Assembly: GCA_910584395.1 (NCBI GenBank)
Contig: CAJUAS010000046.1
Coordinates: forward strand, 1-11,507
Direction of reading: 5' to 3'
Source of the DNA: an uncultured Oscillospiraceae bacterium
GTDB lineage: Bacteria; Bacillota; Clostridia; Oscillospirales; Oscillospiraceae
DNA length: 11,507 bases
The stretch's first letter is position 1; every line of letters begins with the position of its first letter. The notes beneath the pieces are model-generated. The model had not been told where the DNA came from. It did not search any database and saw nothing but the letters and a program-made list of their open reading frames with translations. The position numbers were made by a program, and so were the translations under genes. This document shows positions 1-6,914 of this stretch, one piece after another.

Positions 1-406
1 GGTCGGGGCGGTCGATCTTGTTGACCACCACGATGACCCGGTGGCCCAGCTCCAGCGCGCGGGAAAGCACGAACCGGGTCTGGGGCATTGGGCCTTCGGC
101 GGCGTCCACCAGAAGGATGACGCCGTTGACCATCTTCAAAATGCGCTCCACCTCGCCGCCGAAATCGGCGTGGCCGGGGGTGTCCACGATGTTGATCTTG
201 GTGTCCTTATAGTGTACGGCGGTGTTTTTCGCCAAAATGGTGATGCCCCGCTCCCGCTCCAGATCACCGGAGTCCATGACCCGATCCACGGTGGCCTGAT
301 TCTCCCGGTAGATGCCGCCCTGCTTGAGCATCTCGTCCACCAGAGTGGTCTTGCCGTGGTCAACGTGAGCGATGATGGCCACGTTTCTGATTTTTTCGTT
401 CTTCAA
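1..406 (-). CDS. typA: Translational GTPase TypA/BipA, N-terminal part (runs off the window)
   Basis: This is the G domain of the ribosome-binding GTPase TypA (BipA), which assists ribosome assembly and stress adaptation. 135 codons are visible and the gene continues past base 1. GTPase motifs are clear: G1 AHVDHGKTT at residues 13-21, switch I/G2 ERERGITI at 50-57, G3 DTPGH at 75-79 and G4 NKID at 129-132. The stretch ADFGGEVERILKMVNG after G3 is typical of TypA rather than LepA or EF-G. The chosen start is a TTG at 406-404, preceded by the ribosome site AGAGGTG with about 7 nt spacing; the protein then begins MKNEKIRNVAIIAHVDHGK, where the family normally begins. No in-frame ATG fits as well. 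It has its own promoter and lies downstream of the CBS gene in the same direction. Family assignment is very secure. Confidence 0.96.
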   Translation of the reverse strand, partial: MKNEKIRNVAIIAHVDHGKTTLVDEMLKQGGIYRENQATVDRVMDSGDLERERGITILAKNTAVHYKDTKINIVDTPGHADFGGEVERILKMVNGVILLVDAAEGPMPQTRFVLSRALELGHRVIVVVNKIDRPD

Positions 407-442
407 TGTCTCGCACCTCTGTATTTCAGCCTTAACCGAAGT

Positions 443-471
443 ATTTTACACCACCGATCGGCAAAATGCAA
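443..471 (-). promoter_or_regulatory. Predicted sigma-A promoter of typA
   Basis: On the minus strand a TTGCAT -35 box (471-466) lies exactly 17 nt from a TAAAAT -10 box (448-443). The start of transcription would be near 436, giving a leader of about 30 nt before the TTG start. The same two hexamers with the same spacing occur upstream of the beta-galactosidase gene. Predicted from sequence only. Confidence 0.7.
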
Positions 472-497
472 GCCCTTTGCCCGGACGAATATGTAGA

Positions 498-520
498 GAC
501 GGTTCCCGCAAGGAACCGTC
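498..520. repeat. Perfect 9-bp hairpin, possibly a small repeated palindromic element
   Basis: GACGGTTCC (498-506) and GGAACCGTC (512-520) are perfectly complementary around a 5-nt loop. The element is preceded on the plus strand by ATGTAGA (491-497). It lies just downstream of the CBS gene stop codon and upstream of the typA promoter. As a terminator for the CBS gene it is poor, because the minus strand continues TCTACAT after the stem with no T run. The plus strand has a short T run (CCTTTTCCTTT), but no plus-strand gene ends here. A second hairpin with a similar leading ATGTAG lies at 9805-9833, so a dispersed palindromic element is an alternative. Confidence 0.6.
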
Positions 521-529
521 CCTTTTCCT

Positions 530-961
530 TTACTCCGCTTGGTGGTCGGCCTCAGATATCTCGCTGAGGGCCAGGGCAGCCTCCATGTCGCAGCTGCGGC
601 ACTGGGACAGGTCGCCCAAAGAGACCATTCCCACCACCTTGTCCGCCTCCACCACCGGCAGGCGGCGCACCTGCTTGGCGGCCATGAGCTGGGCCGCCTC
701 CCGGGCGTCCGCCTGAGGGGAGATGGTGGCGCAGTTGCGGGTCATGATCTTCTGCACCTGTGTCTTGGCGGGGTCTTCCTCGATGGCCACGCACCGCAGC
801 ACGATGTCCCGGTCGGTGACCACCCCTCTAAGGCCGCCGTCCTCGCCACACACGGGCAGAGACCCCACGTTGTGCCGGGCCAGCAGACGGGCCGCCTCGG
901 CGGCGGTCTCGTCGGGGGTCACCGACACGACGCTCCCTTCCATCAGTTCCTTCACTTGCAT
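530..961 (-). CDS. Two-CBS-domain protein
   Basis: A small cytosolic protein of 143 residues made almost entirely of two CBS domains, the module that usually binds adenine nucleotides or S-adenosylmethionine and acts as an energy sensor. The first CBS repeat covers about residues 1-60 (VKELMEGSVVSVTPDETAAE to VTDRDIVLR). The second covers about 68-125 (VQKIMTRNCATISPQADARE to VVGMVSLGDL). A short tail carries CRSC and an acidic end. The start ATG at 961 follows AAGGAGCGAGGAAAA, a good ribosome site. It is divergent from queH, whose predicted -35 box overlaps this start codon. No effector domain is fused, so what it regulates cannot be read from the sequence. Fold confidence is high; function is unknown. 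Confidence 0.9.
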   Translation of the reverse strand: MQVKELMEGSVVSVTPDETAAEAARLLARHNVGSLPVCGEDGGLRGVVTDRDIVLRCVAIEEDPAKTQVQKIMTRNCATISPQADAREAAQLMAAKQVRRLPVVEADKVVGMVSLGDLSQCRSCDMEAALALSEISEADHQAE

Positions 962-984
962 TTTTCCTCGCTCCTTGCTACAAT
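956..984 (+). promoter_or_regulatory. Predicted promoter of queH, extended -10 type
   Basis: TTGCAT at 956-961 is followed after 17 nt by TACAAT at 979-984. A TGC just before it (976-978) makes an extended -10, TGCTACAAT. Transcription would begin near 991, about 44 nt before the queH ATG. The -35 box covers the start codon of the divergent CBS gene (959-961). No convincing promoter was found for the CBS gene itself in the 73-nt gap. Confidence 0.6.
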
Positions 985-1034
985 GTTTTGGAAAACTCCA
1001 CTTCTATTATCTGACAGAAGGGAAAGACTATTCT

Positions 1035-1580
1035 ATGAACCCGCTTTTACACATCTGCTGTGCCCCCTGCTCCATCACCTGCATCGACCAGATGCGGGCC
1101 GACGGCCTTGCGCCCACGGGCTTTTGGTGCAACCCCAACATCCACCCCTACACCGAATACCGCCAGCGGAAAACCACGCTGGAGGAGTACGCCAAGACGG
1201 TGGAGCTGCCCCTCGTCATCGGCGGCGCCTACGGCCTGCGTCCCTTTGTGCGCGAGGTGATCGGCGATCTGAACGACCGCTGCGGCAAATGCTACCGAAT
1301 GCGTCTCGAACCCACGGCGCAGTACGCCGCCGAGCATGGCTTCGACGCCTTTACCACCACCCTGTTGGTCTCCCCCTACCAAAATCACGAGCTGCTTTTG
1401 GAGGTGGGGCAGGCAGTGGCCGAACAGTACGGCCTGCAATTCCTCCCCTACGACTTCCGTCCCCGGTTTCAGGAGGGGCAGGAGCGGGCCAGAGCGCTGG
1501 GGCTTTATATGCAGAAATACTGCGGGTGCATTTTCAGCGAGGAAGAACGCTACCGCAAGAAAAATAAGATCATCCCATAG
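1035..1580 (+). CDS. queH: Epoxyqueuosine reductase QueH
   Basis: This 181-residue protein belongs to the QueH family (formerly DUF208). It carries out the last step of queuosine synthesis at the tRNA wobble position 34, reducing epoxyqueuosine to queuosine. It replaces the cobalamin-dependent QueG in many anaerobes. The family cysteines are all present: HICCAPC at residues 6-12, CGKC at 83-86 and CGC at 163-165. They are expected to hold a [4Fe-4S] cluster and a second iron. LLVSPYQNHE at 110-119 is also characteristic. The ATG at 1035 was chosen because MNPLLHICCAPC matches the usual N-terminus; an in-frame extension back to 723 would run antisense through the CBS gene. The ribosome site AGAAGGG is rather far upstream (about 12 nt). 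No other queuosine genes are in view. Confidence 0.93.
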   Translation: MNPLLHICCAPCSITCIDQMRADGLAPTGFWCNPNIHPYTEYRQRKTTLEEYAKTVELPLVIGGAYGLRPFVREVIGDLNDRCGKCYRMRLEPTAQYAAEHGFDAFTTTLLVSPYQNHELLLEVGQAVAEQYGLQFLPYDFRPRFQEGQERARALGLYMQKYCGCIFSEEERYRKKNKIIP

Positions 1581-1605
1581 GAGAAAAACATCTATCCCCT
1601 TGGCA

Positions 1606-1644
1606 GGTTCTGTGTTATACTCACCTTACCCGCCTGTCAGAACC
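1606..1644. promoter_or_regulatory. Inverted repeat bracketing the suf -10 box
   Basis: GGTTCTG (1606-1612) and CAGAACC (1638-1644) are perfect 7-bp inverted copies, 25 nt apart, on either side of the predicted -10 box and start point. It could be an operator for an Fe-S or redox regulator, or simply a weak stem-loop. The sequence alone cannot tell. Confidence 0.35.
1613..1621 (+). promoter_or_regulatory. Predicted extended -10 promoter of the suf operon
   Basis: TGTTATACT is an extended -10 element (TGn followed by TATACT at 1616-1621). No good -35 box lies 16-18 nt upstream; TTGGCA at 1600-1605 is only 10 nt away. Transcription would begin near 1628, 40 nt before sufC. With no terminator between queH and sufC, read-through from queH is also possible. 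Confidence 0.5.
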
Positions 1645-1667
1645 CAGAGATACAAAGGAGAACCGCT

Positions 1668-2414
1668 ATGCTGGAAATCAAAAACCTATCCTATCAGGTG
1701 GATGCGGACGGCGAGGAGCTTGGCATCCTCCAAGGCATCGACCTGACCATTCCCGACGGCAAGCTGGTGGTCATCACCGGCCCAAACGGCGGCGGCAAGA
1801 CCACGCTGGCCAAGACCATCATGGGCCTTGCCAAGCCCACCGCGGGACAGATCCTGTGGAACGGCACGGACATCACCGGCCTTTCCATCACCGAACGCTC
1901 CAAGCTGGGCGTGAGCTACGCCTTCCAGCAGCCCCCCCGCTTCAAGGGTCTTCGCATCGGCGACCTCTTAGCGCTGGCGGCGGGCAAGGAGCTGACCCAC
2001 GCCCAACAGTGCAGCTACCTCACCCGTGTGGGCCTGTGTGCCAACGACTACATTGGCCGGGAGATGGACGCCTCCCTCTCCGGCGGCGAGGTCAAGCGGG
2101 TGGAGATCGCCACCGTTCTGGCCCGTGGGGCGGAGCTGATGATCTTTGACGAGCCGGAGGCGGGCATCGACCTGTGGAGCTTCTCCCAGCTCACCAAGAC
2201 CTTCCGCGCCCTCCACGCCGAGGGCAGCGCCACCCTTCTCATCATCTCCCATCAGGAACGCATCATTGAGCTGGCCGACGATCTGGTGCTGGTCTCCAAG
2301 GGCCGCATCGAGGCCCACGGCCCGAAGGAGGACATTCTGCCCAAGCTGCTGCGCGGCAACATCGCCGTGGAGCGCTCCTGCTACGGCAAAAAGGAGGTGG
2401 AGAGCCGTGGATAA
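1668..2414 (+). CDS. sufC: Fe-S cluster assembly ATPase SufC
   Basis: SufC is the soluble ABC-type ATPase that drives conformational change in the SufB-containing scaffold during Fe-S cluster assembly in the cytosol. The 248 residues show all the expected motifs: Walker A GPNGGGKTT at 38-46, Q-loop FQQPP at about 86-90, signature LSGGE at 137-141, Walker B LMIFDEPEAGID at 157-168 and the switch histidine in IISHQ at 192-196. There is no membrane segment, as expected for SufC. The ATG at 1668 follows AAAGGAG with good spacing. Its last 8 nt overlap the start of the sufB-like gene, so the two are probably translationally coupled. ABC ATPases look alike, but the partner gene makes SufC the secure reading. 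Confidence 0.95.
   Translation: MLEIKNLSYQVDADGEELGILQGIDLTIPDGKLVVITGPNGGGKTTLAKTIMGLAKPTAGQILWNGTDITGLSITERSKLGVSYAFQQPPRFKGLRIGDLLALAAGKELTHAQQCSYLTRVGLCANDYIGREMDASLSGGEVKRVEIATVLARGAELMIFDEPEAGIDLWSFSQLTKTFRALHAEGSATLLIISHQERIIELADDLVLVSKGRIEAHGPKEDILPKLLRGNIAVERSCYGKKEVESRG
2391..2397 (+). promoter_or_regulatory. Ribosome binding site deciding the sufB GTG start
   Basis: AAGGAGG lies inside the last codons of sufC, 9 nt before the GTG at 2407. It supports that start and coupled translation of the two genes. Confidence 0.75.
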
Positions 2415-3324
2415 GACCCAATGGAAGATCCTCAAGGAGATCGCCGATCTGGAAAAGACCCCGCAGGGGGCGTACAACTTCCGGGTCAACGGTCAGCTGG
2501 ATGACCGTCACACCACCGCCAACATCGACATCGTCTCCAAAACCGATAAGCCCGGCATTGACATCATCATCGCCCCCGGCACAAAGGGGGAAAGCGTCCA
2601 TATCCCCGTGGTGCTGTCCCAGAGCGGCCTCACCGACGTGGTCTACAATGACTTTTTCGTGGGCGAGGGCGCAGAGGTGGACATTGTGGCCGGCTGCGGC
2701 ATCCACAACACCGGCTGTGAGACCGCCCAGCACGACGGCATCCATGTGTTCCACATCGGCAAGGGCGCGAAGGTGCGCTATGTGGAGCGGCACTACGGCG
2801 AAGGCCCGGGCACGGGCAAGCGGGTCTTGAACCCCAAGACGGAGGTCTATCTGGAGGAAGGGGCGTCCATCACCATGGAGATGACCCAGATCCGCGGGGT
2901 GGACTCCACCATCCGGGACACCGTGGCCGTGGTCGGCCCGGGCGCGGAGTGCATCATGAACGAAAAGCTGCTCACCGACGGGGTGCAGACCGCCGAGAGC
3001 AACGTGGAGATCATTTTGAACGGCGACGACGCCACCGGGCGGGTCATCTCCCGCTCTGTGGCCCAAGGGGATTCGGTTCAGGTGTTCCGTCCCTGCATGA
3101 CGGGCAAGGCCAAGTGCTTCGGCCACGTCCAGTGCGATTCCATCCTCATGGACGCCGCCAAGATCAAGTCCATTCCCGCCATCGACGCCCAGAGCGTGGA
3201 CGCCCAGCTCATCCACGAGGCCGCCATCGGCCGCATCGCCGGGGATCAGATCTTGAAGCTCCTCACCTTGGGCCTCACCGAGGAGGAGGCGGAGGAAAAA
3301 ATTTTAGAGGGCTTTTTGAGCTGA
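2407..3324 (+). CDS. sufB: SufB/SufD-family Fe-S scaffold protein (short, SmsB-like)
   Basis: The partner of SufC and scaffold on which Fe-S clusters are built. At 305 residues it is much shorter than SufB of E. coli (about 495) and is mostly the SufBD beta-helix core. The C-terminal region is SufB-like: GHVQCDS has Cys243 and IHEAAIGRIAGDQ has His270-Glu271. These line up with the catalytic Cys405, His433 and Glu434 of E. coli SufB. Other cysteines occur in CGIHNTGC (97-104) and CMTGKAKC (230-237). The start is a GTG overlapping the sufC stop codon and placed 9 nt after AAGGAGG; a longer in-frame extension lies inside sufC and is not real. No sufD, sufS or sufU is adjacent, so this looks like the minimal two-gene SUF-type system of anaerobes. 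Confidence 0.92.
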   Translation: MDKTQWKILKEIADLEKTPQGAYNFRVNGQLDDRHTTANIDIVSKTDKPGIDIIIAPGTKGESVHIPVVLSQSGLTDVVYNDFFVGEGAEVDIVAGCGIHNTGCETAQHDGIHVFHIGKGAKVRYVERHYGEGPGTGKRVLNPKTEVYLEEGASITMEMTQIRGVDSTIRDTVAVVGPGAECIMNEKLLTDGVQTAESNVEIILNGDDATGRVISRSVAQGDSVQVFRPCMTGKAKCFGHVQCDSILMDAAKIKSIPAIDAQSVDAQLIHEAAIGRIAGDQILKLLTLGLTEEEAEEKILEGFLS

Positions 3325-3357
3325 CCCGGCTTCCCGTTCGCGACAGTCGATACAATA

Positions 3358-3401
3358 AAAGACCCTGTGTTATCCCTTTCATGGGATCGCACAGGGTCTT
3401 T
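3358..3401. terminator. Bidirectional intrinsic terminator between sufB and the GH42 gene
   Basis: AAAGACCCTGTG (3358-3369) pairs perfectly with CACAGGGTCTTT (3390-3401). An inner ATCCC/GGGAT pairing extends the hairpin. T-rich tails follow on both strands (CTTTAT on plus, CTTTTATT on minus). It lies 34 nt past the sufB stop, and about 125 nt past the stop of the convergent beta-galactosidase gene, so it can serve both. Confidence 0.9.
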
Positions 3402-3526
3402 ATACGTCTGACCTTCCCTGTCTGGAAGGCGGAATATCACGAAAGGATTCCTTGAAGCCCACCTTGAATACCATCTGCAACGCAACCAAATCGCTAAAGA
3501 TATTTCCACGGGCCGTCCCTCTTGTA

Positions 3527-5428
3527 TTATCCGTCGATTTGGAAGGTCTTGGCGTTGTGGTCGAGGGTCATGCGGCAGGTCTTGCCCCCCGCGGCCCTTG
3601 TGACCACCTCCACGCCGGGCGGGGTCTCGATCCCCTTGAGACCGCAGCGGTCAAGCACCCGTTCAAAGAGCATTGAGAGCAGCGCGCCGTCGAAGCTCCC
3701 ACCCAGATAGAAGCACCAGCCCGCGCCGTATTGGTTCTCTGTGGCGGCGGCGTAGTCCCCAAAGGCGCAGGGCGACCATGTGAGCAGGGTCTTGGCCGTG
3801 GTGGGGGTCAGCATCTCGCAGAACACCCGTCCCTCCCCCGCCATTCCGCCGTCAGGGGCGACCGCCCGCCGGGCCTGCCCGGTGAGTAAGCTCTCGTGCT
3901 CCTCTAACTCCGCCCCCGCAAGGTCGGTCAGCCCCGCAGGGAGACGCCGGCCGAAGAAGAAGTTGTTGTCCTCGTCCTTCCAAGCGCTTCGGAAGGTCAG
4001 CACCGCTGTGCCGCCCCCCTTCACATAGGTTTTCAGCCTGTCCTTGAAGCCCTCGCTCATGGCCACCATGGCGGGGACAAGCATCAGCTTGTACCCGGTG
4101 AAATCCCGGTTTGAGGGGATCACGTCCACGGCGATGTTACGCTTCCAAAGCTGCTCGTAGAGTCGTTTGGCCTCCCCCTCGTAGTCCATGGCGTCGCTCT
4201 GGGGCTGGACGCGCCACGCCGCCGCGCTGTCATAGTCAAACACCACCGCGGCCTCCCCGTGCATGGGGGCGGCAAGCACCTCTCCATAGGGCTTCATGCG
4301 GGCAAAAAAGTCCTGAACCTCATAAAACTTGCGCCGCCGTTGGTTGTCTGCGTCCAGAACGCCGAAGCAGAACTGCTCCGCGCCCTTATGATACCCCCGG
4401 TAGCGGAAAAAGAGCAGATCAGAGCAGCCGTGGGCCATGGCCTGCGCCGCCCACAGGGCGGACTCCCCCGGCTTGGGGGAACAGCTGAGGAAATCGTGGC
4501 CCTGCGTGCCGATAAGGGTCTCGGTGATCCAGAAGTTCCCGCCCTTCAATCCCCGGGCCGTGTCCAGAGCAAAGGCGGTCTCCGCCGGGGACATGGCGTC
4601 GGCCTGCGCCCCCCACACCGGGTAGTGGTTATAGGCGGCGGCGTCCAGATCCTCCGCGATGGCAAAGGGGTCGATCCGCTTGCCCCAGAGACTGCTGGAG
4701 AAGTCGTGAAGCACCCGCGCCCCCGGGATCTCCGCCTTTACCGCATCCGTCAGCATCTTCAGATACGTCTCGGCACTTCGGGCGCGTAACCGCTCCCACT
4801 CCAGACGCAGGGCGGGATTCTGGGGGGTGTTGGTCTGTTTGGGCAGGGGAATTTGCTCAAAGTCATCGTAGGTCTGCGTCCAAAAGCCCGTCCCCCAGCG
4901 GCGGTTCAATTCACCAATGTCGCCGTAACGGCCCTTGAGGTAGCGGATAAATTCCCCGCGGCACGCGTCGCACCAGCACAGATCGCTTCCCTCATGGCCG
5001 ATCTCGTTGTCCACCTGCCACGCGGCGATGGCGCTTTCGTTTTTGTAGTGGGCCGCCATGGCGCGGGCCAGCGCAACCGCCTTTTCCCGGTATTGGGGCG
5101 CGTTCATGCAGTAGCCCCGCCGCCCGCCGTAGGGGGTGCGCGTGCCGTCCTCCCGCCGGCTCATCACCTCCGGGTGGGCGAGGGCCAGCCAGCGGGGCAT
5201 AGTGGCCGTGGGGACGCACAGCAGCACAGAAAGACCCCGGGCCTTGACCTTGGCGATGACCTCGTCGAAGAAGGCGAAGTCGTACACGCCGGGCTGCGGC
5301 TCAAGGCGATCCCACGCGAAATCCCCGATGCGGACGATATTGCAGCCCAAGGCGCAAATGCCGTCCAGATCCTCCTCCACCTGCTCCATCCCCCACTGCT
5401 CGGGGTACCAATCCACGCCCAAATACAT
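3527..5428 (-). CDS. GH42 beta-galactosidase
   Basis: A cytosolic glycoside hydrolase of 633 residues that splits beta-galactosides. No signal peptide is visible. The N-terminal TIM barrel opens with MYLGVDWYPEQW and contains IVRIGDFAWDRLEP, both typical of family GH42. The acid/base is Glu142 in QVDNEIG and the likely nucleophile is Glu303 in WITETLIG. A zinc-type cysteine set is complete: Cys107, Cys151, Cys153 and Cys156 (CWCDAC). All these match the layout of the Thermus A4 GH42 enzyme. The second half fits the trimerisation domain and small C-terminal domain. The ATG at 5428 follows AAGGAGAGACCGAA. It is 43 nt downstream of the histidine kinase gene and has its own predicted promoter. 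No sugar transporter is in view, so the natural substrate (lactose, galactan or host glycan pieces) is unknown. Confidence 0.93.
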   Translation of the reverse strand: MYLGVDWYPEQWGMEQVEEDLDGICALGCNIVRIGDFAWDRLEPQPGVYDFAFFDEVIAKVKARGLSVLLCVPTATMPRWLALAHPEVMSRREDGTRTPYGGRRGYCMNAPQYREKAVALARAMAAHYKNESAIAAWQVDNEIGHEGSDLCWCDACRGEFIRYLKGRYGDIGELNRRWGTGFWTQTYDDFEQIPLPKQTNTPQNPALRLEWERLRARSAETYLKMLTDAVKAEIPGARVLHDFSSSLWGKRIDPFAIAEDLDAAAYNHYPVWGAQADAMSPAETAFALDTARGLKGGNFWITETLIGTQGHDFLSCSPKPGESALWAAQAMAHGCSDLLFFRYRGYHKGAEQFCFGVLDADNQRRRKFYEVQDFFARMKPYGEVLAAPMHGEAAVVFDYDSAAAWRVQPQSDAMDYEGEAKRLYEQLWKRNIAVDVIPSNRDFTGYKLMLVPAMVAMSEGFKDRLKTYVKGGGTAVLTFRSAWKDEDNNFFFGRRLPAGLTDLAGAELEEHESLLTGQARRAVAPDGGMAGEGRVFCEMLTPTTAKTLLTWSPCAFGDYAAATENQYGAGWCFYLGGSFDGALLSMLFERVLDRCGLKGIETPPGVEVVTRAAGGKTCRMTLDHNAKTFQIDG

Positions 5429-5468
5429 TTCGGTCTCTCCTTACATCCAGAAATTCACCTGCGCCGCT

Positions 5469-5497
5469 ATTTTACACCAACGTCAGGGTAAATGCAA
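5469..5497 (-). promoter_or_regulatory. Predicted promoter of the GH42 gene, inside the end of the kinase gene
   Basis: On the minus strand TTGCAT (5497-5492) is followed after 17 nt by TAAAAT (5474-5469). The -10 box contains the TAA stop of the kinase gene. Both hexamers and the spacing are the same as in the typA promoter. Transcription would begin near 5462, about 34 nt before the beta-galactosidase ATG. Confidence 0.65.
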
Positions 5498-6914
5498 AGG
5501 TGGTCAGCCCGTCCGCACTCTCCACGGTGATGTTTTCCTTATGCTCGTTCAAAATGGTTTTGACGATATACAGACCCAGCCCCACGCCGTCCCGATCCAT
5601 GCTGCGGGACTTGTCCGACTTGTGGAAGCGGTCAAAGATCGAGCCAAGCTCCTCCGGCGGGATGGTCTCCCCTTCATCCTTGACGGTGACCGCCGCCTTG
5701 CTCCCCTCTTTGCGGATATTCACCCACAGGTGTCCTCCCTCACGGGCGAACTTGATGGCGTTGTCCAGCAGGTTATAGCACACCTGCGTGATGGCGTCCG
5801 GCTCGCCCCAGACCATCACCGGCTCTTCGGGCAGCTCCACCACCACGTCCAGCTTTTTGGCGCTGATCTTCCCCTCCAAGCTCACCAGCGTCCGGGCGGT
5901 CAGCTCCACCACGTCAAACTGCTCCTGCGCCACGATCCCCTGCTCCGACCGAAGCCGGGACACGTCCAGCATCCGCCGCACCAGCCGGGCCAGCCGCTTG
6001 GTCTCGGAGGAGATGGTCTCCAACGCGGCGGCCTCCCGCTCCGGCGGGATCGTCCCGTCCAAAATGCCGTCGGCAAAGCCGGAGATGGTGGTCATGGGGG
6101 TTTTCAGCTCGTGGGACACGTTGGCGATGAATTCGCTTCGCTGGGCCTCCGCCTTGGCCAGAGAATCCGCCATGGCGTTAAACGCCCGTGCCAGCTCCCC
6201 CATCTCGTCGGGCCGGGCGGCATAGGCGCCGGCCACCCGCTTGTCAAAATCACCGTGGCCAAAGTCCCGCACCGTCTCCGCCATCTCCTTCAGCGGCCGC
6301 GTCTGCCGCTTGGTGGTCACCGAGGTGAAGGCAAAGGCCACAAAGCTGACCCCCACCGCGGCAAAGACGAAGATCCCCGACAGCTTGCGCCAAAGGTAGG
6401 TCAGGTCGTTGGACGCGGTGGACACAAAGGCCACACCAATGGTGTTGTCCTGTCCTCCCCCGTGGATCACGATGGGCGTTCCGGCGATATAGCGGCTCTC
6501 CTGATAAAGCCCGCCCAGATTCCCTTGACGGTGGTAGCCCCCGTCCGTCTGGATCTTTCGCAAGACCACCTCAGGCACACGCTGGCCCACCAAGGCGTTC
6601 AGCGCGCCCTCCTCCTGCCCGTCGGCGGAGTAGACGATCTCCCCGTCCGTCTCGCACAACAGCACATGGGCCTTGGAGATCTTGGCCAGCGAGAAGATAT
6701 ATGCCCGAAACCCGCTGGAGCGGATGTCCATGCCCTGAGAGCGATAGCTGGCGGTGAACTCGCCGATAAACTGGGCGGTGTCCTCCAGAGTGTCCATCTG
6801 CGCCCCCATGGTATAACGGTAGCTCAGGGTGGCAAAGCTGGCGCCCAACAGCAAAAAGGAGGAGAGGATCAGTCCTGCGATCAGCGCAAACTGGCGGCTG
6901 TATGCAGATTTCAT
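5472..6914 (-). CDS. Membrane sensor histidine kinase
   Basis: A 480-residue sensor kinase of the classical two-membrane-segment type. Segment 1 is at about residues 8-30 and segment 2 at about 178-199. They flank an extracellular sensor region of about 145 residues (34-177) that may have a Cache/PAS-like fold. A HAMP linker follows (about 200-255). The HisKA domain has the phospho-acceptor His268 in FIANVSHELKTPM. The ATPase domain shows the N box NLLDNAIKFA (Asn385), the G1 region DEGETIP (413-419), the F box FDRFHKSD and the G2 box GVGLGLYI (443-450). In G1 the second glycine of the usual DxGxG is a threonine. The start ATG overlaps the regulator stop codon (ATGA), so the two are translationally coupled partners. 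The signal is not known; the downstream GH42 gene hints at a sugar or envelope cue, but this is inference. Confidence 0.94.
   Translation of the reverse strand: MKSAYSRQFALIAGLILSSFLLLGASFATLSYRYTMGAQMDTLEDTAQFIGEFTASYRSQGMDIRSSGFRAYIFSLAKISKAHVLLCETDGEIVYSADGQEEGALNALVGQRVPEVVLRKIQTDGGYHRQGNLGGLYQESRYIAGTPIVIHGGGQDNTIGVAFVSTASNDLTYLWRKLSGIFVFAAVGVSFVAFAFTSVTTKRQTRPLKEMAETVRDFGHGDFDKRVAGAYAARPDEMGELARAFNAMADSLAKAEAQRSEFIANVSHELKTPMTTISGFADGILDGTIPPEREAAALETISSETKRLARLVRRMLDVSRLRSEQGIVAQEQFDVVELTARTLVSLEGKISAKKLDVVVELPEEPVMVWGEPDAITQVCYNLLDNAIKFAREGGHLWVNIRKEGSKAAVTVKDEGETIPPEELGSIFDRFHKSDKSRSMDRDGVGLGLYIVKTILNEHKENITVESADGLTTFAFTLTLV

Noticed and set aside
498..520. The hairpin as an intrinsic terminator for the CBS gene
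   Set aside because: In the minus direction there is no T run after the stem. Only the plus strand has one, and no plus-strand gene ends here.
723..1034. N-terminal extension of queH
   Set aside because: It would overlap the CBS gene in antisense. The known N-terminus of the family starts at 1035, and the predicted promoter lies inside the extension.
2263..3216. A 317-codon minus-strand open frame opposite sufB
   Set aside because: It is antisense to a clear SufB-family gene and shows no domain or ribosome site.
3412..3429. CCTTCC/GGAAGG hairpin as a second terminator
   Set aside because: Only 6 bp and without a T run; the strong hairpin at 3358-3401 is enough for both convergent genes.
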